Part shown: piece after piece, positions 34,750 to 45,497 of the stretch | How positions within the stretch are numbered: position 1 is the stretch's first letter | Layout: each line of letters opens with the position of its first letter | Source of the DNA: Budorcas taxicolor | Taxonomy: Eukaryota > Chordata > Mammalia > Artiodactyla > Bovidae | DNA: 64,000 nt | Direction of reading: 5' to 3' | Assembly (NCBI RefSeq): GCF_023091745.1 | Contig: NC_068910.1 | Coordinates: 87,734,170 to 87,798,169 of the forward strand | Made by a program: the position numbers and the translations under genes | The notes under the pieces: model-generated | What the model was told of the DNA's origin: nothing | The model's input: only the letters and a program-made list of their open reading frames with translations | The model's database searches: none

Positions 34750-34862
34750 TGCATTTGAGCAAACCACAGGAGACAGTGAAGGACAGGGAAGCCTGGCATG
34801 CTGCAGTCCACGGGGTCTCAAGAGTTGGACACAACTTAGCAACTGAACAACAACAACAACAA
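34750..34862 (+). mobile_element. BovB LINE copy I, short 3' fragment
   Basis: About 113 bp: ATTTGAGCAAACCACAGGAG to a TTAGCAACTGAAC tail followed by (CAA)n at 34847-34862. It belongs with copies A, D and E by tail type. Confidence 0.92.
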
Positions 34863-36945
34863 AGCTTAAAAATATTTTACCAAATTTTATAAAACACAAA
34901 ATATACATTTTGGTCTCTTGTTTTGAAGTCTGATGGTGTGAATGTGCCCATGTACAACAGTTGCTTAATAAGCAAATTTATGCAAAAGCTTTGGGACAGG
35001 TCCAGCTCTATGTAAAGTTGATGCTTGCTTTCAGAGTTTTTCTTCCTTAGAAGTAACTCACGTATCGAAAGATATATGCACTGTGGGTAAAACTTCTCAA
35101 AATTGCTGGTGGGAAATGTGCCTTGCATAAGCAAATCTCTGCAGCCAGCATTTCGATCTCATAGGCAACAAGCACAACACTGCAGGCTATCTATCTCTGC
35201 ACACTTCTGTACGAAGCAAGACCAAGAAATATGCCTGGTTAAGATGTGCCCAGCTTACAAGACATATTTATTTGTTACAAAAGAATGTATTATTCTCACT
35301 ATTGAATTCAGTAAGTCAAGTATTGATCTAACAAGAATCAATAAATAAGCAGAATCTTAACAACTGTTCCTTATCAAGGCAAGTAAAGTTTAGGGTTTAA
35401 ACCTAAATTAGATAATTGGAACACACAACTATAGATAAAGGCAGTCAAAAGTACAGAATGAGGTTATCAATATTCAGTATTTTCTCTACATTTAGTAACT
35501 TTAGCAGTGGAAAGTGTAGCCCAGATATATCTGGAACTGTTGATGAGGCATAAATAACAATAGCACTTTGAATCTATTTAGCTTTGGATTAAGCAGGAGG
35601 CCGGGTAGCCTAACCCTTTATTATTCCATTTTTATCTATGGACTGTCCCATTTCAGTGTTCTCTAGATGGTTGTAGGTATGGCTGACTTTGGCGTTGGTA
35701 GAATATGGTGTCATATATAAGCAAGACTTCACTGGCCAGCGCCTACATCACATCAATGAGTGAGACCCATTTTTTGTTGCTCAAGATGGCATGGTGACAT
35801 TATCTGAATCAGTAGTTAGGACATTAATGTAAGAAGCTTCTGTAACAATGCACAGAATGATGGAATCAAATGTGAACAGGTGAACATACAGGAATGCTGA
35901 TCAGACAATTCATTATCAGTAGAGGTAATAAGTGAATTATCTGGGAGATGTGATCTTACAACTGTGTTTTTATGGGGATTCTTATCATAAACAAGAGCTT
36001 GTTTCTATTTGTGATGGAGCTCTAGTGACCATTTCCCATGAGGTTCCCATAATATTATCTTATAATGAAATAATTAATGATAGCACTGAAGTGCCTGTTG
36101 CAAATTCAACAAAGGAAGGGTGCTTGCTAAGTTCTGATTACCTGAAATGGGAGATGACTTCCTTCCCTCATGGCTTTCTCTTGAAATGTCAGCTTCCTGA
36201 GAAACTGGAATCTCACACATTCTAGAATTCTCTATTGCTGCCTAATGGTTACCTGTTATCAAATAAGATAAATTTTTGCATTTTAAGAGTGTGCACTTTC
36301 TTTTTAATCTCTAAACAGAGGAGGCATTGATCTCTCTTGAATGTTTTGGCAGTCATTATAAACTAAGCTTGGGTCATGACTTTGTGGCTATTTATCATGA
36401 AAGACAATGCTTGATTTGAGGAATGTTGTTTTGATATATCATGTGGATAGTAAGTACCATTTGTGAGAGTCTTTCAGTCATTTTAATAGTTAAATTTGAT
36501 GTAACCAATAGGCATGATTAGAGGCCTTTACTAGCAACACTATAGCATAGAGATCTCTATCTATGATTGGGCAGGGTTTTAGCCTTTCTCATAGATTTCT
36601 GGGTTGGGGAGCTGGGGATGTGTATTTCTTTTACATCTTTCCAAATAACCTTTATGTATGTTTTCTATGGGCTCACATTTGGAAATAACTGATGAAGGAA
36701 ATAATTAAAATTTCTATGTTCAGGAAGATTTCTATACCTTTTCATATATACAATGGCAATTTCCCAGACCAATGTCTAATTTTTGAAACTGTTAATTTTT
36801 GGAACTGACTAAAGAGTGTAATTCCCTAAGGCAATAATGTTTGACTTAGGTGAACAGTGTTTTATGCTAAGGTTGTACAGGCTCTGAATCACCATTTACT
36901 CATTTGCTGGTCCTTTGTTTCCTAAGTTTCAGAACAATATTAAGT
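34863..36945. other. Unassigned 2.1-kb stretch
   Basis: No recognised transposable element. The 97-residue frame at 35932-36225 is the longest here. It has no recognisable domain, no upstream gene context and AT-rich codons, so I do not call it a gene. Confidence 0.4.
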
Positions 36946-36956
36946 CTCTCCCCTAT

Positions 36957-37204
36957 GCTGCTGCTAAGTCATTTCAGTCGTGTCCGACTCTGTGCGACCC
37001 CATAGACGGCAGCCCACCAGGCTCCCCTGTCCCTTGGATTCTCCAGGCAAGAACACTGGAGTGGGTTGCCATTTCCTTCTCCAATGCATGAAAGTGGAAA
37101 GTGAAAACTGAAAGTGAAGTCACTCAGTCGTGTCCGACTCCTAGTGACCCCATGGACTACAGCCTACCAGGCTCCTCCGTCCATGGGATTTTCCAGGCAA
37201 GAGT
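36957..37204 (-). mobile_element. BOV-A2 SINE, 5'-truncated copy
   Basis: Antisense BOV-A2: CTGCTGCTAAGTC tail at the left, first unit to about 37083, then the second unit entered through AAAGTGAAGTCACTCAGTCG. It stops at CAGGCAAGAG (37194-37203), short of the usual family head. An 11-bp block precedes it (36946-36956) and a near copy follows it (37205-37215). Confidence 0.93.
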
Positions 37205-37215
37205 CTCTCGGCTAT

Positions 37216-37483
37216 GCTGCTGCTGCTGCTGCTAAGTCGCTTCAGTCGTGTCCGACTCTGTGCGACCCCATAGACGGCAGCCCACCAGGCTCCCCCGTCC
37301 CCGGGAGTCTCCAGGCAAGAACACTGGAGTGGGTTGCCATTTCCTTCTCCAATGGGTGAAAGTGAAAAGTGAAAGTGAAGTCGCTCAGTCGTGCCCGACT
37401 CTTCGCGACCCCATGGATTGCAGCCTACCAACCATGGGATTCTCCAGGCAAGAGTACTGGAGTGGGGTGCCATTGCCTTCTCC
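37216..37483 (-). mobile_element. BOV-A2 SINE, complete copy
   Basis: Antisense BOV-A2 starting with (GCT)n at 37216 and ending at CATTGCCTTCTCC, so both units and the head are present. Nearly the same 11-bp block as on its left (37205-37215) follows at 37484-37494. It sits directly beside the truncated copy in the same orientation. Confidence 0.94.
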
Positions 37484-37494
37484 CTCTCCGCTAT

Positions 37495-39272
37495 AGACAG
37501 TCATAAATCAGATAGTTTGTGTAATTATTCTATTTATTAGAAACACATACTCAAAACTCAGTGTCTAAGGTGTGACAGCCATTGAAAAAGTATCAATGTA
37601 ACCTTTACAGTATTTACAACTAAATTTATACTCATGTTATTGCTGTTCATAATATTTAAATACATCTCTACATATAATGACAAGAGAAAATACTGCATAT
37701 ATTAGAGAACAAGTTAGGCATCCTTGGCAAACCTACACTTCAGCTGGTATTAGCAGAAATATGTGGATATAATAGCAAACTTGCTAGCCAAAAGTGTTAA
37801 GTTTTTCAGACTGAAATGTATATTAATTCAGGAGCTATATAAGCAAAGATTAGTTAAAAGATCAAGTATTTGGCCTTTTTAAAACATAAAAGTTTTACTT
37901 AGATTTCCACTTAAAAGGAAATAAAACACTCCAATAATTTCCTCCTTACTTTGCTGGCTGTTACCGCTCTATCTTTTGTGAAAGTTACCACTAGACACTC
38001 AGTTATCCACCTTTAGCCATGGGTCATGCCCAGCATTTTTTCCTCTTTTCCTATGCACTTCCTCCATAGTCTCTTTCAACTCTTTAGCTTCTATGACCTG
38101 TTCTTTCCATCTCCTCTGAGGTTACCTGATTTTAGAATCTCAAGTCATTGGAAGTTTTTCCTCCTTCCTCAACACCTTCCACACTGCTGTGTGAGTGCTC
38201 TAAGACACACGTCTAAGCTTAGCTTTCTTGTATATCAAGTTCTTCTATGTCTTCTTACAGCCATAAAGAAGTCCAAATAGCTTGGCATTTTATGTAAACC
38301 CTGGTGTCATAACATTTAATTATCTGTATATCCTCCTCTCATGATTTTCCTTTCACAAGCTTTCCTCCAGCCATATTATGCTAATGAACTTCCTATATGC
38401 TCTCACACCTGTCTCATCTCCAAGGTCCTTTGGCCCACATGGATGTCCTTTCCCTACACTGATGCCCATATAGTCCTCTATTTCCATTTACTTCTGTCTT
38501 TATTGTTCTTCTGGTCACAGCACATTATCATCACTTTTCCTTAATATTCTCAGTCTCAACTGGGTACGTGCTCATCAGCTTCTGGAGATTTACCATTCTG
38601 CATTTTCATTTCTTGTCAGTATTTTAGACTGGAAACTAGCTGCTTATAGGCAGAGGCTAGGATTTATTCTTAGCCTTAGCCTTAGTAATATTTGTTCTTA
38701 GCCTTAGTAATATTCATTACTTTATAATGCCTAATATAGGGTTTATTGTCATAAATACACTGTGGGGCCGTAATTCCTGAGGACATGTACACATTGCAGG
38801 GACACATGGCTTGGAGTAAATAAAAAAATGTGATCAGTTAGAGGGTCAATAAATTTTGCATTTGTAAAAAGCAGGAGTAGAAGAGATAATAGGTGATATG
38901 CAGAACACTGGGAAGGAAAGTATAGTCAGCAAGCAAGAAATTGATTCTAGGGGCTTAGAGGTAAAGTTCAGAGAGAAATACTTAAAGACATAGCTCAAGA
39001 AATGGAGTGGGAAACAGAACCAAGTAACCGCAGTCACTACTAGAAATACAGTCAAGAACATGCATTGCAGGAGAGGACCGACACAGGACAAACAGAATTC
39101 AGGATTAAACAGAAGACCAAGCAAGAGGCTGATGGTCTGTGGATGACAGACCTAAAAGGTATAGAGATGCCATGATCTTCACAGAAGATGTTTGCACAGG
39201 AAGAAAGAATGTCTGGAATGTGACAGAAGATAAATAGTTACATTGTTATATGCACTGTAATGTGATCTGACA
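37495..39272. other. Mostly unassigned; weak L2-like traces
   Basis: No confident repeat. The part from about 38330 to 38770 has an L2-like flavour (short-exon-free, C/T-rich, ending in a GCCTAATATAGGGTTTATTG block). The match is too weak to call. A short direct repeat built on CTTAGCCTTAGTAATATT lies at about 38676-38713. Confidence 0.35.
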
Positions 39273-39491
39273 GGTCTTCCCAGGTGGTGCTAGTGCTAAA
39301 GAACCCCCCTGTCAATGCAGGAGACTTAAGAGATGTGGGTTCCATCCCTGGGTCAGAAAGATCCCTTGGAGGAGGGCAGGGCAACCCTCTCTAGTATTCT
39401 TGCCTGGAGAATTCCATGGAGAAAAAAACCTGGCAGGCTACAGTTCATAGGGTCTCAAAGAGTTGGACACGACTGAAGCAACTTAGCATGC
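39273..39491 (+). mobile_element. tRNA-Glu-derived SINE, Bov-tA group, divergent
   Basis: Plus-strand copy with a TTCCCAGGTGGTGCTAGTGC head, an AGAGATGTGGGTTCCATCCC block and an ACTGAAGCAACTTAGCATG tail. The insertion between the tRNA-like boxes marks a subfamily different from most SINEs here. Confidence 0.88.
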
Positions 39492-40179
39492 CCATGACTT
39501 GAGAACCCACGAAAGGTAAAGGTGTTGGTGGTAATCCCCACTTTACTCATTGACAACAGATTTTTAAATCTTAAAAGTGGCATTTAAAGACGATTTCACC
39601 TTAGCTGTAAGGGTCTCCTCAGCCCTGGATAGATATTACTGATACCTCTGATTAGATGTTATTGGTATTCTGAGGCATAGGCAGTTGCTCTCACGTGGCT
39701 AGGTGACACAGCTGTAGCTGTATCAGCCAGGAAATGATCCTATAATCATAATAACTTACATGTAACAGGTTTTACATACATTGCCCTTTAGAAAGCACTT
39801 CAAGTATGTTATTACTTGTTTCCCTTACTGCATTTGTCTTGCTTGTTATTGAACTGTCATATCTGCTGACTTAAGAAATGTCTTTTCCCAACACTGTTCA
39901 ATCATCTTTTTTCCTCTGTCAAAACTTTTAAGTCTCATGGTCTCTTAGAGATTATTCCAGACAAGCCTGGTCAGTTTCCAGTCACTGATTCCCAACTGTG
40001 ATCTCATCCTTAGAGGCTTTCCCTTCCCCTTCTCAATTTAACAAGCTTTCAATAGCCTTTCCAGTAAAATGTAGTTGTTTATATGGTTTTATATTTCCTC
40101 CCGTTGCCTTTATAAGCATTTATCCATATTGACATTGATTTCTATCAGGCCATAAACTATTCAAGGTAAAGAAAATGGT
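39492..40179. other. Unassigned stretch
   Basis: No confident repeat. The 39.8-40.15 kb part is C/T-rich and weakly L2-like, but I cannot support a call. Confidence 0.4.
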
Positions 40180-40395
40180 ACAAGATGGCTAATCTTTATC
40201 AGGAGCCAGGCACGGTCTGAGTGTCCTGGAAGCATAAGCTAGTATAATACCCACCAGCTCACAGAAGAGCCACAAACTGATGTGTATGTAAAGCTAAGAC
40301 ATAGAGAAGTAAGGGAACTTTCCCCCAAATCACACAGATACTAAGGGAGATCGTCTAGAATTTGAATCCAGAGCCCATGTTCTTATCCATCATTT
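40180..40395 (+). mobile_element. MIR-type SINE
   Basis: Good MIR order: GCTAATCTTTATCAGGAGCC at 40189, AGGCACGGTCTGAGTG, AAGACATAGAGAAGTAAGGG near 40297, CAAATCACACAGATACTAAG near 40325, and GAATTTGAATCCAGAGCCCA near 40358. Confidence 0.85.
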
Positions 40396-41684
40396 GTATT
40401 TCTTTCCTAAATTAATCTCTAATAGTTGATGACTTCAGGCCTCAACTATGCCACTGGTTATCTGGATGTCATTACAACGTACTCTGTATAAAGTCAGTGT
40501 ATACCTCATAGCTTTATTGTAATTATTGCCTGAAATAACATGTACAGGATTTAGAAGGAGCTGGAAGATGGTAATCTTTTGTTTTCTCAGTAGTATATCG
40601 CTGTTGTCTATGGCTGGTGTTACGTATGTTTTGGCTCAGAGAATGAAATGTTAATGCTTAATAATGCTAAAATATTATTAACATAAAGGTAATAAATGTA
40701 ATTAGTTGTTGACTAATACTTATTTTCTGTTTCTTTTTATTTACTTATTTGCCAGGCTATGCAGTTCTTAAGTTTGATAGAAGAATTCTCAGATAATCTA
40801 ATTTTGCACTTTCCTTAGTAAATGCTAAATTCCATTACATAGGAGAAAGTTTTGTTACCGTTGGTACAGTGGTTTAATATTCACTTTTATTCCCTGTGTG
40901 GTGGTTCTGATTTAACTGATGTTTAAAATAAAGCTTGCTACTTATTATGTTTTTATAATTGCAAATGTATATATTAATCACACTTATATATAATATATAT
41001 ACATATATATACTGTGCTTTCCTTTATTTTCCTTAAATCTTTTACTGTCTCATAATCATAGCATTTGAAATCTCACAAAACATTATTTGGGGACTTGCTA
41101 GAAATGTCATTACATAGTAATGGCTCAAGTTTGTAGCATTCTTAAAGCATAATAGGAGATAGAATTCATAGCAGATTAATAAACATCTCTCTTTTAGGGT
41201 CTATATTTGTGGCTGGTATGAATTTGTTCCTAGAGGGCAGTTAGCGAAACAGCATTATGACTGTGTGCAGAAGCATAAAACAGACAAGGAAAAAAAAAAT
41301 CTCTGAACTGGGTGGAATTATTTTTTGTTAGATTCTGAAGTCTGTGAATGTTACACTTGTAACCTCTTAGTTTAGCTTTATAAACAGGATTTTCAGGGTA
41401 TGCTTGGATGAATAAATGAATCTGAAAGAACATTGTTTGGACACATCTTCAGAGATTGCTCTAGCTTGGCTGTATCAAGCGAAGTATCCCTGTAGGGTGC
41501 TGGGTTTTCCATCCCTGCCTATGGAAGTAGCTCTGCTTGTACAGGTAGAAAGTTTACTACACATCGCCTACAAAGAAAGAGAGTTTAGAAGAAAGTGCTG
41601 AATTAATCCAGAGGAATGCCAAATCAAAGAACAACTAGCTTTCCATGTGTTCTTTTCCCCAGGGTCCTACTCTCAAGATGGCTT
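40396..41684. other. Unassigned stretch with an AT-rich simple tract
   Basis: A TA/CATATA simple tract lies at about 40984-41013. No repeat family or coding frame recognised otherwise. Confidence 0.45.
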
Positions 41685-41717
41685 GTGTTTCTTGCTCAGT
41701 CATGTCCAACTCTTTGA
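41685..41717 (-). mobile_element. Antisense Bov-tA-type SINE, left remnant
   Basis: TTTCTTGCTCAGTCATGTCC and AACTCTTTG match the tail side of an antisense Bov-tA. The rest of the SINE lies beyond BovB copy J at 42407-42560. Confidence 0.75.
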
Positions 41718-42252
41718 AACCAACATTCAGAAAACGAAGATCATGGCATCCGGTCCCATCACTTCATGGGAAATAGATGGGGAAACAGTGGAAACAATGT
41801 CAGACTTTATTTTGGGGGGCTCCAAAATCACTGCAGATGGTGAGTGCAGCCATGAAATTAAAAGACGCTTACTCCTGGGAAGAAAAGTTACGACCAACCT
41901 AGATAGCATATTCAAAACCAGAGACATTACTTTGCCGACTAAGGTCCATCTAGTCAAGGCTACGGTTTTTCCAGTAGTCATGTATGGATGTGAGAGTTGG
42001 ACTGTGAAGAAGGCTGAACACCGAAGAATTGATGCTTTTGAACTGTGGTGTTGGAGAAGACTCTTGAGGGTCCCTTGGACTGCAAGGAGATCCAACCAGT
42101 CCATTCTGAAGGAGATCAGCCCTGGGATTTCTTTGGAAGGAGTGATGCTAAAGCTGAAACTCCAGTACTTTGGCCACCTCATGCGAGGAGTTGACTCATT
42201 GGAAAAGACTGTGATGCTGGGAGGGATTGGGGGCAGGAGGAGAAGGGGATGA
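41718..42252 (+). pseudogene. BovB ORF C-terminal part, truncated by CGA-to-TGA (copy J)
   Basis: About 178 residues downstream of the RT catalytic core are uninterrupted: the TKIMASGPIT block, DGECSHEIKRR, the LVKATVFPVVMYGCESW strand and CWRRLLRVPWTARRSNQ. The frame stops at 42250-42252, where copy H keeps CGA (Arg) in the basic run. The YADD core itself is absent. Upstream open codons from 41647 belong to the SINE and flank. Confidence 0.9.
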
Positions 42253-42406
42253 CAGAGGATGAGATGGCTGGATGGCATCACAGACTCGATGGACGTGAGT
42301 CTGAGTGAACTCCGGGAGTTGGTGATGGACAGGGAGGCCTGGCATGCTGCGATTCATGGGGTCACAAAGAGTTAGACACGACTGAGCGACTGAACTGAAC
42401 TGAACT
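41718..42406 (+). mobile_element. BovB LINE copy J, young 3' fragment inside a SINE
   Basis: Starts at CAACATTCAGAAAACGAAGA and ends in (CTGAA)n at about 42390-42406. It lies between the two halves of an antisense SINE, about 10 bp of which (the CCCATGG part) is missing at the junction. It is close to consensus, so it is probably among the youngest copies. Confidence 0.93.
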
Positions 42407-42560
42407 GGACTGTAGCCTCTGTCCATGGAATTCTCCAGGCAAGAATACTTGAGTGAGTAGCCATTCCCTTCTCTAGGGGATCTTCCCAACCTAGGGACTG
42501 AATCCAGGTCTCCCACATTGTAGGTAGATTCTTTAAGGTCTGAGCCACCAGTGAAGCCCA
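42407..42560 (-). mobile_element. Antisense Bov-tA-type SINE, right part
   Basis: Continues the SINE begun at 41685: GACTGTAGCCTCTGTCCATG to the antisense tRNA-like head (GTAGGTAGATTCTTTAAGGT at about 42521) and CCACCAGTGAAGCCC. Confidence 0.9.
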
Positions 42561-42756
42561 AAATAGCTTAAATGTATTCAAATTCTATGAATAGTTACAA
42601 AAAAATCTTCATTAGTGACATCTTAGCTAAAGAAATCTCTTTCTTTGTGAGCCCAAGCACATGGTACATAGTTTCCCTTGGATATCAGGAAGTTTACAAA
42701 ATAATCAGTTTATTTTCCTCTTTATGTTTATATGCCCATGTTATAATTTAGAGATG

Positions 42757-42972
42757 AGCTTCCCTCATAGCTCAGTTGGTAAAGAATCTGCCTGCAATTC
42801 AGGAGACCTAGATTCTATTCCTGGGTCAGGACTATCCCCTGGAGAAGGAAATGACAACCTGTTCTAGTATTCTTGCCTGGGAAATCTCATGCAACAGAGG
42901 AGCCTGGTGGGCTACCGTCCATGGGGTCACAAGAGCTGGACATGACTTAGCAACTAAACCACAACCACATAC
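42757..42972 (+). mobile_element. Bov-tA-type SINE
   Basis: Plus-strand copy, GCTTCCCTCATAGCTCAGTT to ACTTAGCAACTAAACCACAA, with a CAA-rich tail like the older BovB subgroup. Confidence 0.93.
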
Positions 42973-43265
42973 TTTAGAAACTAGAACTACTCAAAGCCAA
43001 ATCGTTGCAGCAAGTTTCTTAGGATCTTGACTAATTGAGTATGCCTGGATTTTTGCATGAAAAATCAGGATCTTCACCTAGTTAAGAGAAAAGAGAAAAA
43101 AAAATCCTATTCTCAAATTAATCTAATCAGAAGATTTGGCAGGTTTTAGTCTTTAACATATTATATAATTCTCATAATAGCAGAATACAAGTAAAGGTAA
43201 AGGATTTTGATTAAATTCATAGAGAAGCCAGAAATTATTTCCAAGACTAAAATTTATAAAAGAAG

Positions 43266-43477
43266 TGCTATACTCAGTCACTCAGTTGTGTCTGACTCTT
43301 TTCGACCCCATAGACTGTAGCCCACCTGGCTTCTCCATCCATGGGGATTCTCCAGGCAAGAATACTGGAGTGGGTTGCTATGCCCTCTTTCAGGGAATCT
43401 TCCCAATACAGGGATCAAATCCAAGTCTCCCATACTACAGGCAGATTCTTTACAATCTGAGCCACCAGGGAAGCCCG
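43266..43477 (-). mobile_element. Bov-tA-type SINE
   Basis: Full-length antisense copy, from TACTCAGTCACTCAGTTGTG to TCTGAGCCACCAGGGAAGCC. A second partial copy abuts it on the right. Confidence 0.94.
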
Positions 43478-43572
43478 TGAATAGTGGAGTGGGTAGCTTA
43501 TCTCTTCTCCAGATGATTGAATGGGGGTTTCAGGCATTGCAAGCAGATTGTTTATCAGCTGAGCTACAAGAC
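43478..43572 (-). mobile_element. Bov-tA-type SINE, head part only
   Basis: Antisense partial copy: AGTGGAGTGGGTAGCTTATC to GCAGATTGTTTATCAGCTGA. The tail side is absent, probably because the neighbouring SINE inserted into it or deleted it. Confidence 0.85.
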
Positions 43573-44436
43573 CTCTGGTATTTACGATAGGTCCTCAATG
43601 ATGATACAAACTGTAATTGAGTTTAGGTTGGGGAAAAATAATGTTCTATCTTCCTTGCTATAAAATAATTCAAATGGAAGATAAATACACTATCAAGAAG
43701 TCTTCTAAGAATCTTACTGGAAAAAGTGTTGGTGGTTTTGAGAGACTCAAGGAGAGGGTTTAGGCTATTAGAACCCTGAAGATACGTAAGTATCCCAGGT
43801 TTAATGAAGAAGCAAATGGCGAATTCCAGAAATGCTCTATCAGAGAACTTCATATTGATTATGAGCACAATTTCAGGAAGGTTCATTAAATAGGTGTTTT
43901 GTGAGCACTTATGATAAAAAGCTGGCAGCAGAGATTCACTAAGAGTGAGTCACGACAAGCTTACCTCATTTACATCACTACCTGACTGATAGAACAAGGT
44001 AGACTTTAGCTATTGACAGTCTGAATATTTTCAGAGTAAAGTTATTATGGGGCTGCAATTGCCTTCTGCCCCTGTCCATAGCTTCTCTAGAGCTGATTTC
44101 TGAGGAAAGAATAGTTGACTTTTTTGATCTAGAAATCTATGTTGGTAGGCAAACAAATACAATAATAAACTATCCTTTAAGCTGTTCTGTGCTGTTATAG
44201 ATCATATAAATGCTCCTTAACAGGAAGCAAAAAAAGTTCACATGGCAGACAAACAGAGATTTTCTTACATTCTCTTCTGGTTACTGTTTGTCAAAAGATC
44301 TGTTATTTTGCTTCAGCAATCAGACTGCCAATTACTTGAAAACAGAGACTATATTTTTTTGTTTCAAAGTACTTATTAAATGTCTTTCACATTACGAGGC
44401 TTTAGATGTGCATAGGTTCTAAGTCACCGAGGATGG
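43573..44436. other. Unassigned stretch
   Basis: No recognised repeat or coding content. Confidence 0.45.
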
Positions 44437-44628
44437 AAGTGAAAGTATTAGCTGTTCAGTCCACTCTGACTCTGTGATCCCATGGACTGTCCATGGAATT
44501 CTCCAGGTAAGAGTACTGAAGTGGATAGTCATTCCCTTCTCCAGGGGATCTTCCTGACCTAGGGATTGAACCGGGATCTCCCACAATGCAGGCAGATTCA
44601 TTACCATCTGAGCTACCAGGGAAGCCCA
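44437..44628 (-). mobile_element. Bov-tA-type SINE, internally deleted
   Basis: Antisense copy that lacks the AGCCTGCCAGGCTCCTC part between GGACTGT and CCATGG near 44488. The head ends at GAGCTACCAGGGAAGCC. Confidence 0.92.
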
Positions 44629-44639
44629 AGAATACTGGC

Positions 44640-44855
44640 TGTGCTTTGCTTAATCACTCAGTCATGTCTGGCTCTTTGCGACCCCATGGACGGTAACCCA
44701 CCTGGCTCCTCTGTCCATGAGAATTCTTCAGGTAAGAATACTGGAGTTGGGTAGCCATTCCTTTCTCCAGGGGGTCTTCCTGACCCAGGGACTGAACCCA
44801 GGTCTCCTGCATTGCAGGCAGATTCTTTACCATCTGAGCCACCAGGGGGAGGCCC
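44640..44855 (-). mobile_element. Bov-tA-type SINE
   Basis: Full-length antisense copy, 11 bp after the previous one: TTAATCACTCAGTCATGTCT to TCTGAGCCACCAGGGGGAGG. Confidence 0.94.
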
Positions 44856-45384
44856 ATTGAGGATATACTTGTTACTTTCATAAGAGACATTCTCTACTCC
44901 TCTGGTTAATAGAATTCCTATTTTGTATAAGATTTGGATACCATGTGCTTCAGTGAGCACTCTTTGGCCTATACTCATATTTGGACTCCCTGTGAATGCA
45001 ATACAATATAGTGATGCATCTAAGTTTCATTGCAGAACTCAAAAACTGAAACTTCCATCTGCATTTTTGACATGATTGATCTGGACTGGCACCTATGAGA
45101 TATTCTATGTGCTCCTTATGCTGAATTGTACTTCACACTTTACTCCGTTTCCATCCAAGTAGAATGATCAGTGAGGTCCCTTGCTCTTTGGCTTCTATCT
45201 GTGTTCAAGACATTAGTGAGAAGGAAGAGAGAAGGGTCAGGGGTTATCCACAAGCTCTCTGCCTACTAGGTCCCTTGGCCAATCTGTGTCTCCTATGAAG
45301 GTCATGTTCCCTTTCTGTCTCAAGGTGGCTTCTTCCCCAGGATTCTCTGCTGTGAGTAAAACTCAGAGTTATACTACTGTGGTG
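44856..45384. other. Unassigned; possible worn old repeat at about 45170-45365
   Basis: The stretch with GAGGTCCCTTGCTCTTTGGC (45173) followed by AGTGAGAAGGAAGAGAGAAG is reminiscent of an old mammalian interspersed repeat. I cannot name it, so it is not called. Confidence 0.35.
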
Positions 45385-45497
45385 CATCTTCTGGGTTGCT
45401 TTATCTCTTCTCCAGTGGATCTTCCCGAATGAGGAGTTGAACCAGGGTCTCCTGCATTGCAGGCAGATTCTTTACCAACTGAGCTATCAGTTGTGCC
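45385..45497 (-). mobile_element. Bov-tA-type SINE, head part only
   Basis: Antisense head half: TTGCTTTATCTCTTCTCCAG to the tRNA-like GCAGGCAGATTCTTTACCAA. The tail half is missing. Confidence 0.88.

Noticed and set aside
35932..36225. 97-residue plus-strand frame
   Set aside because: No domain, no homologue I recognise, AT-driven composition and no gene context.
36955..37490. Regularly spaced repeats that could suggest a CRISPR-like or tandem array
   Set aside because: The repeats are two dimeric BOV-A2 SINEs, and the genome is vertebrate.
37114..37496. Overlapping frames in both strands at the BOV-A2 pair
   Set aside because: Translations of SINE sequence; the same peptide-like strings recur at every BOV-A2 copy.
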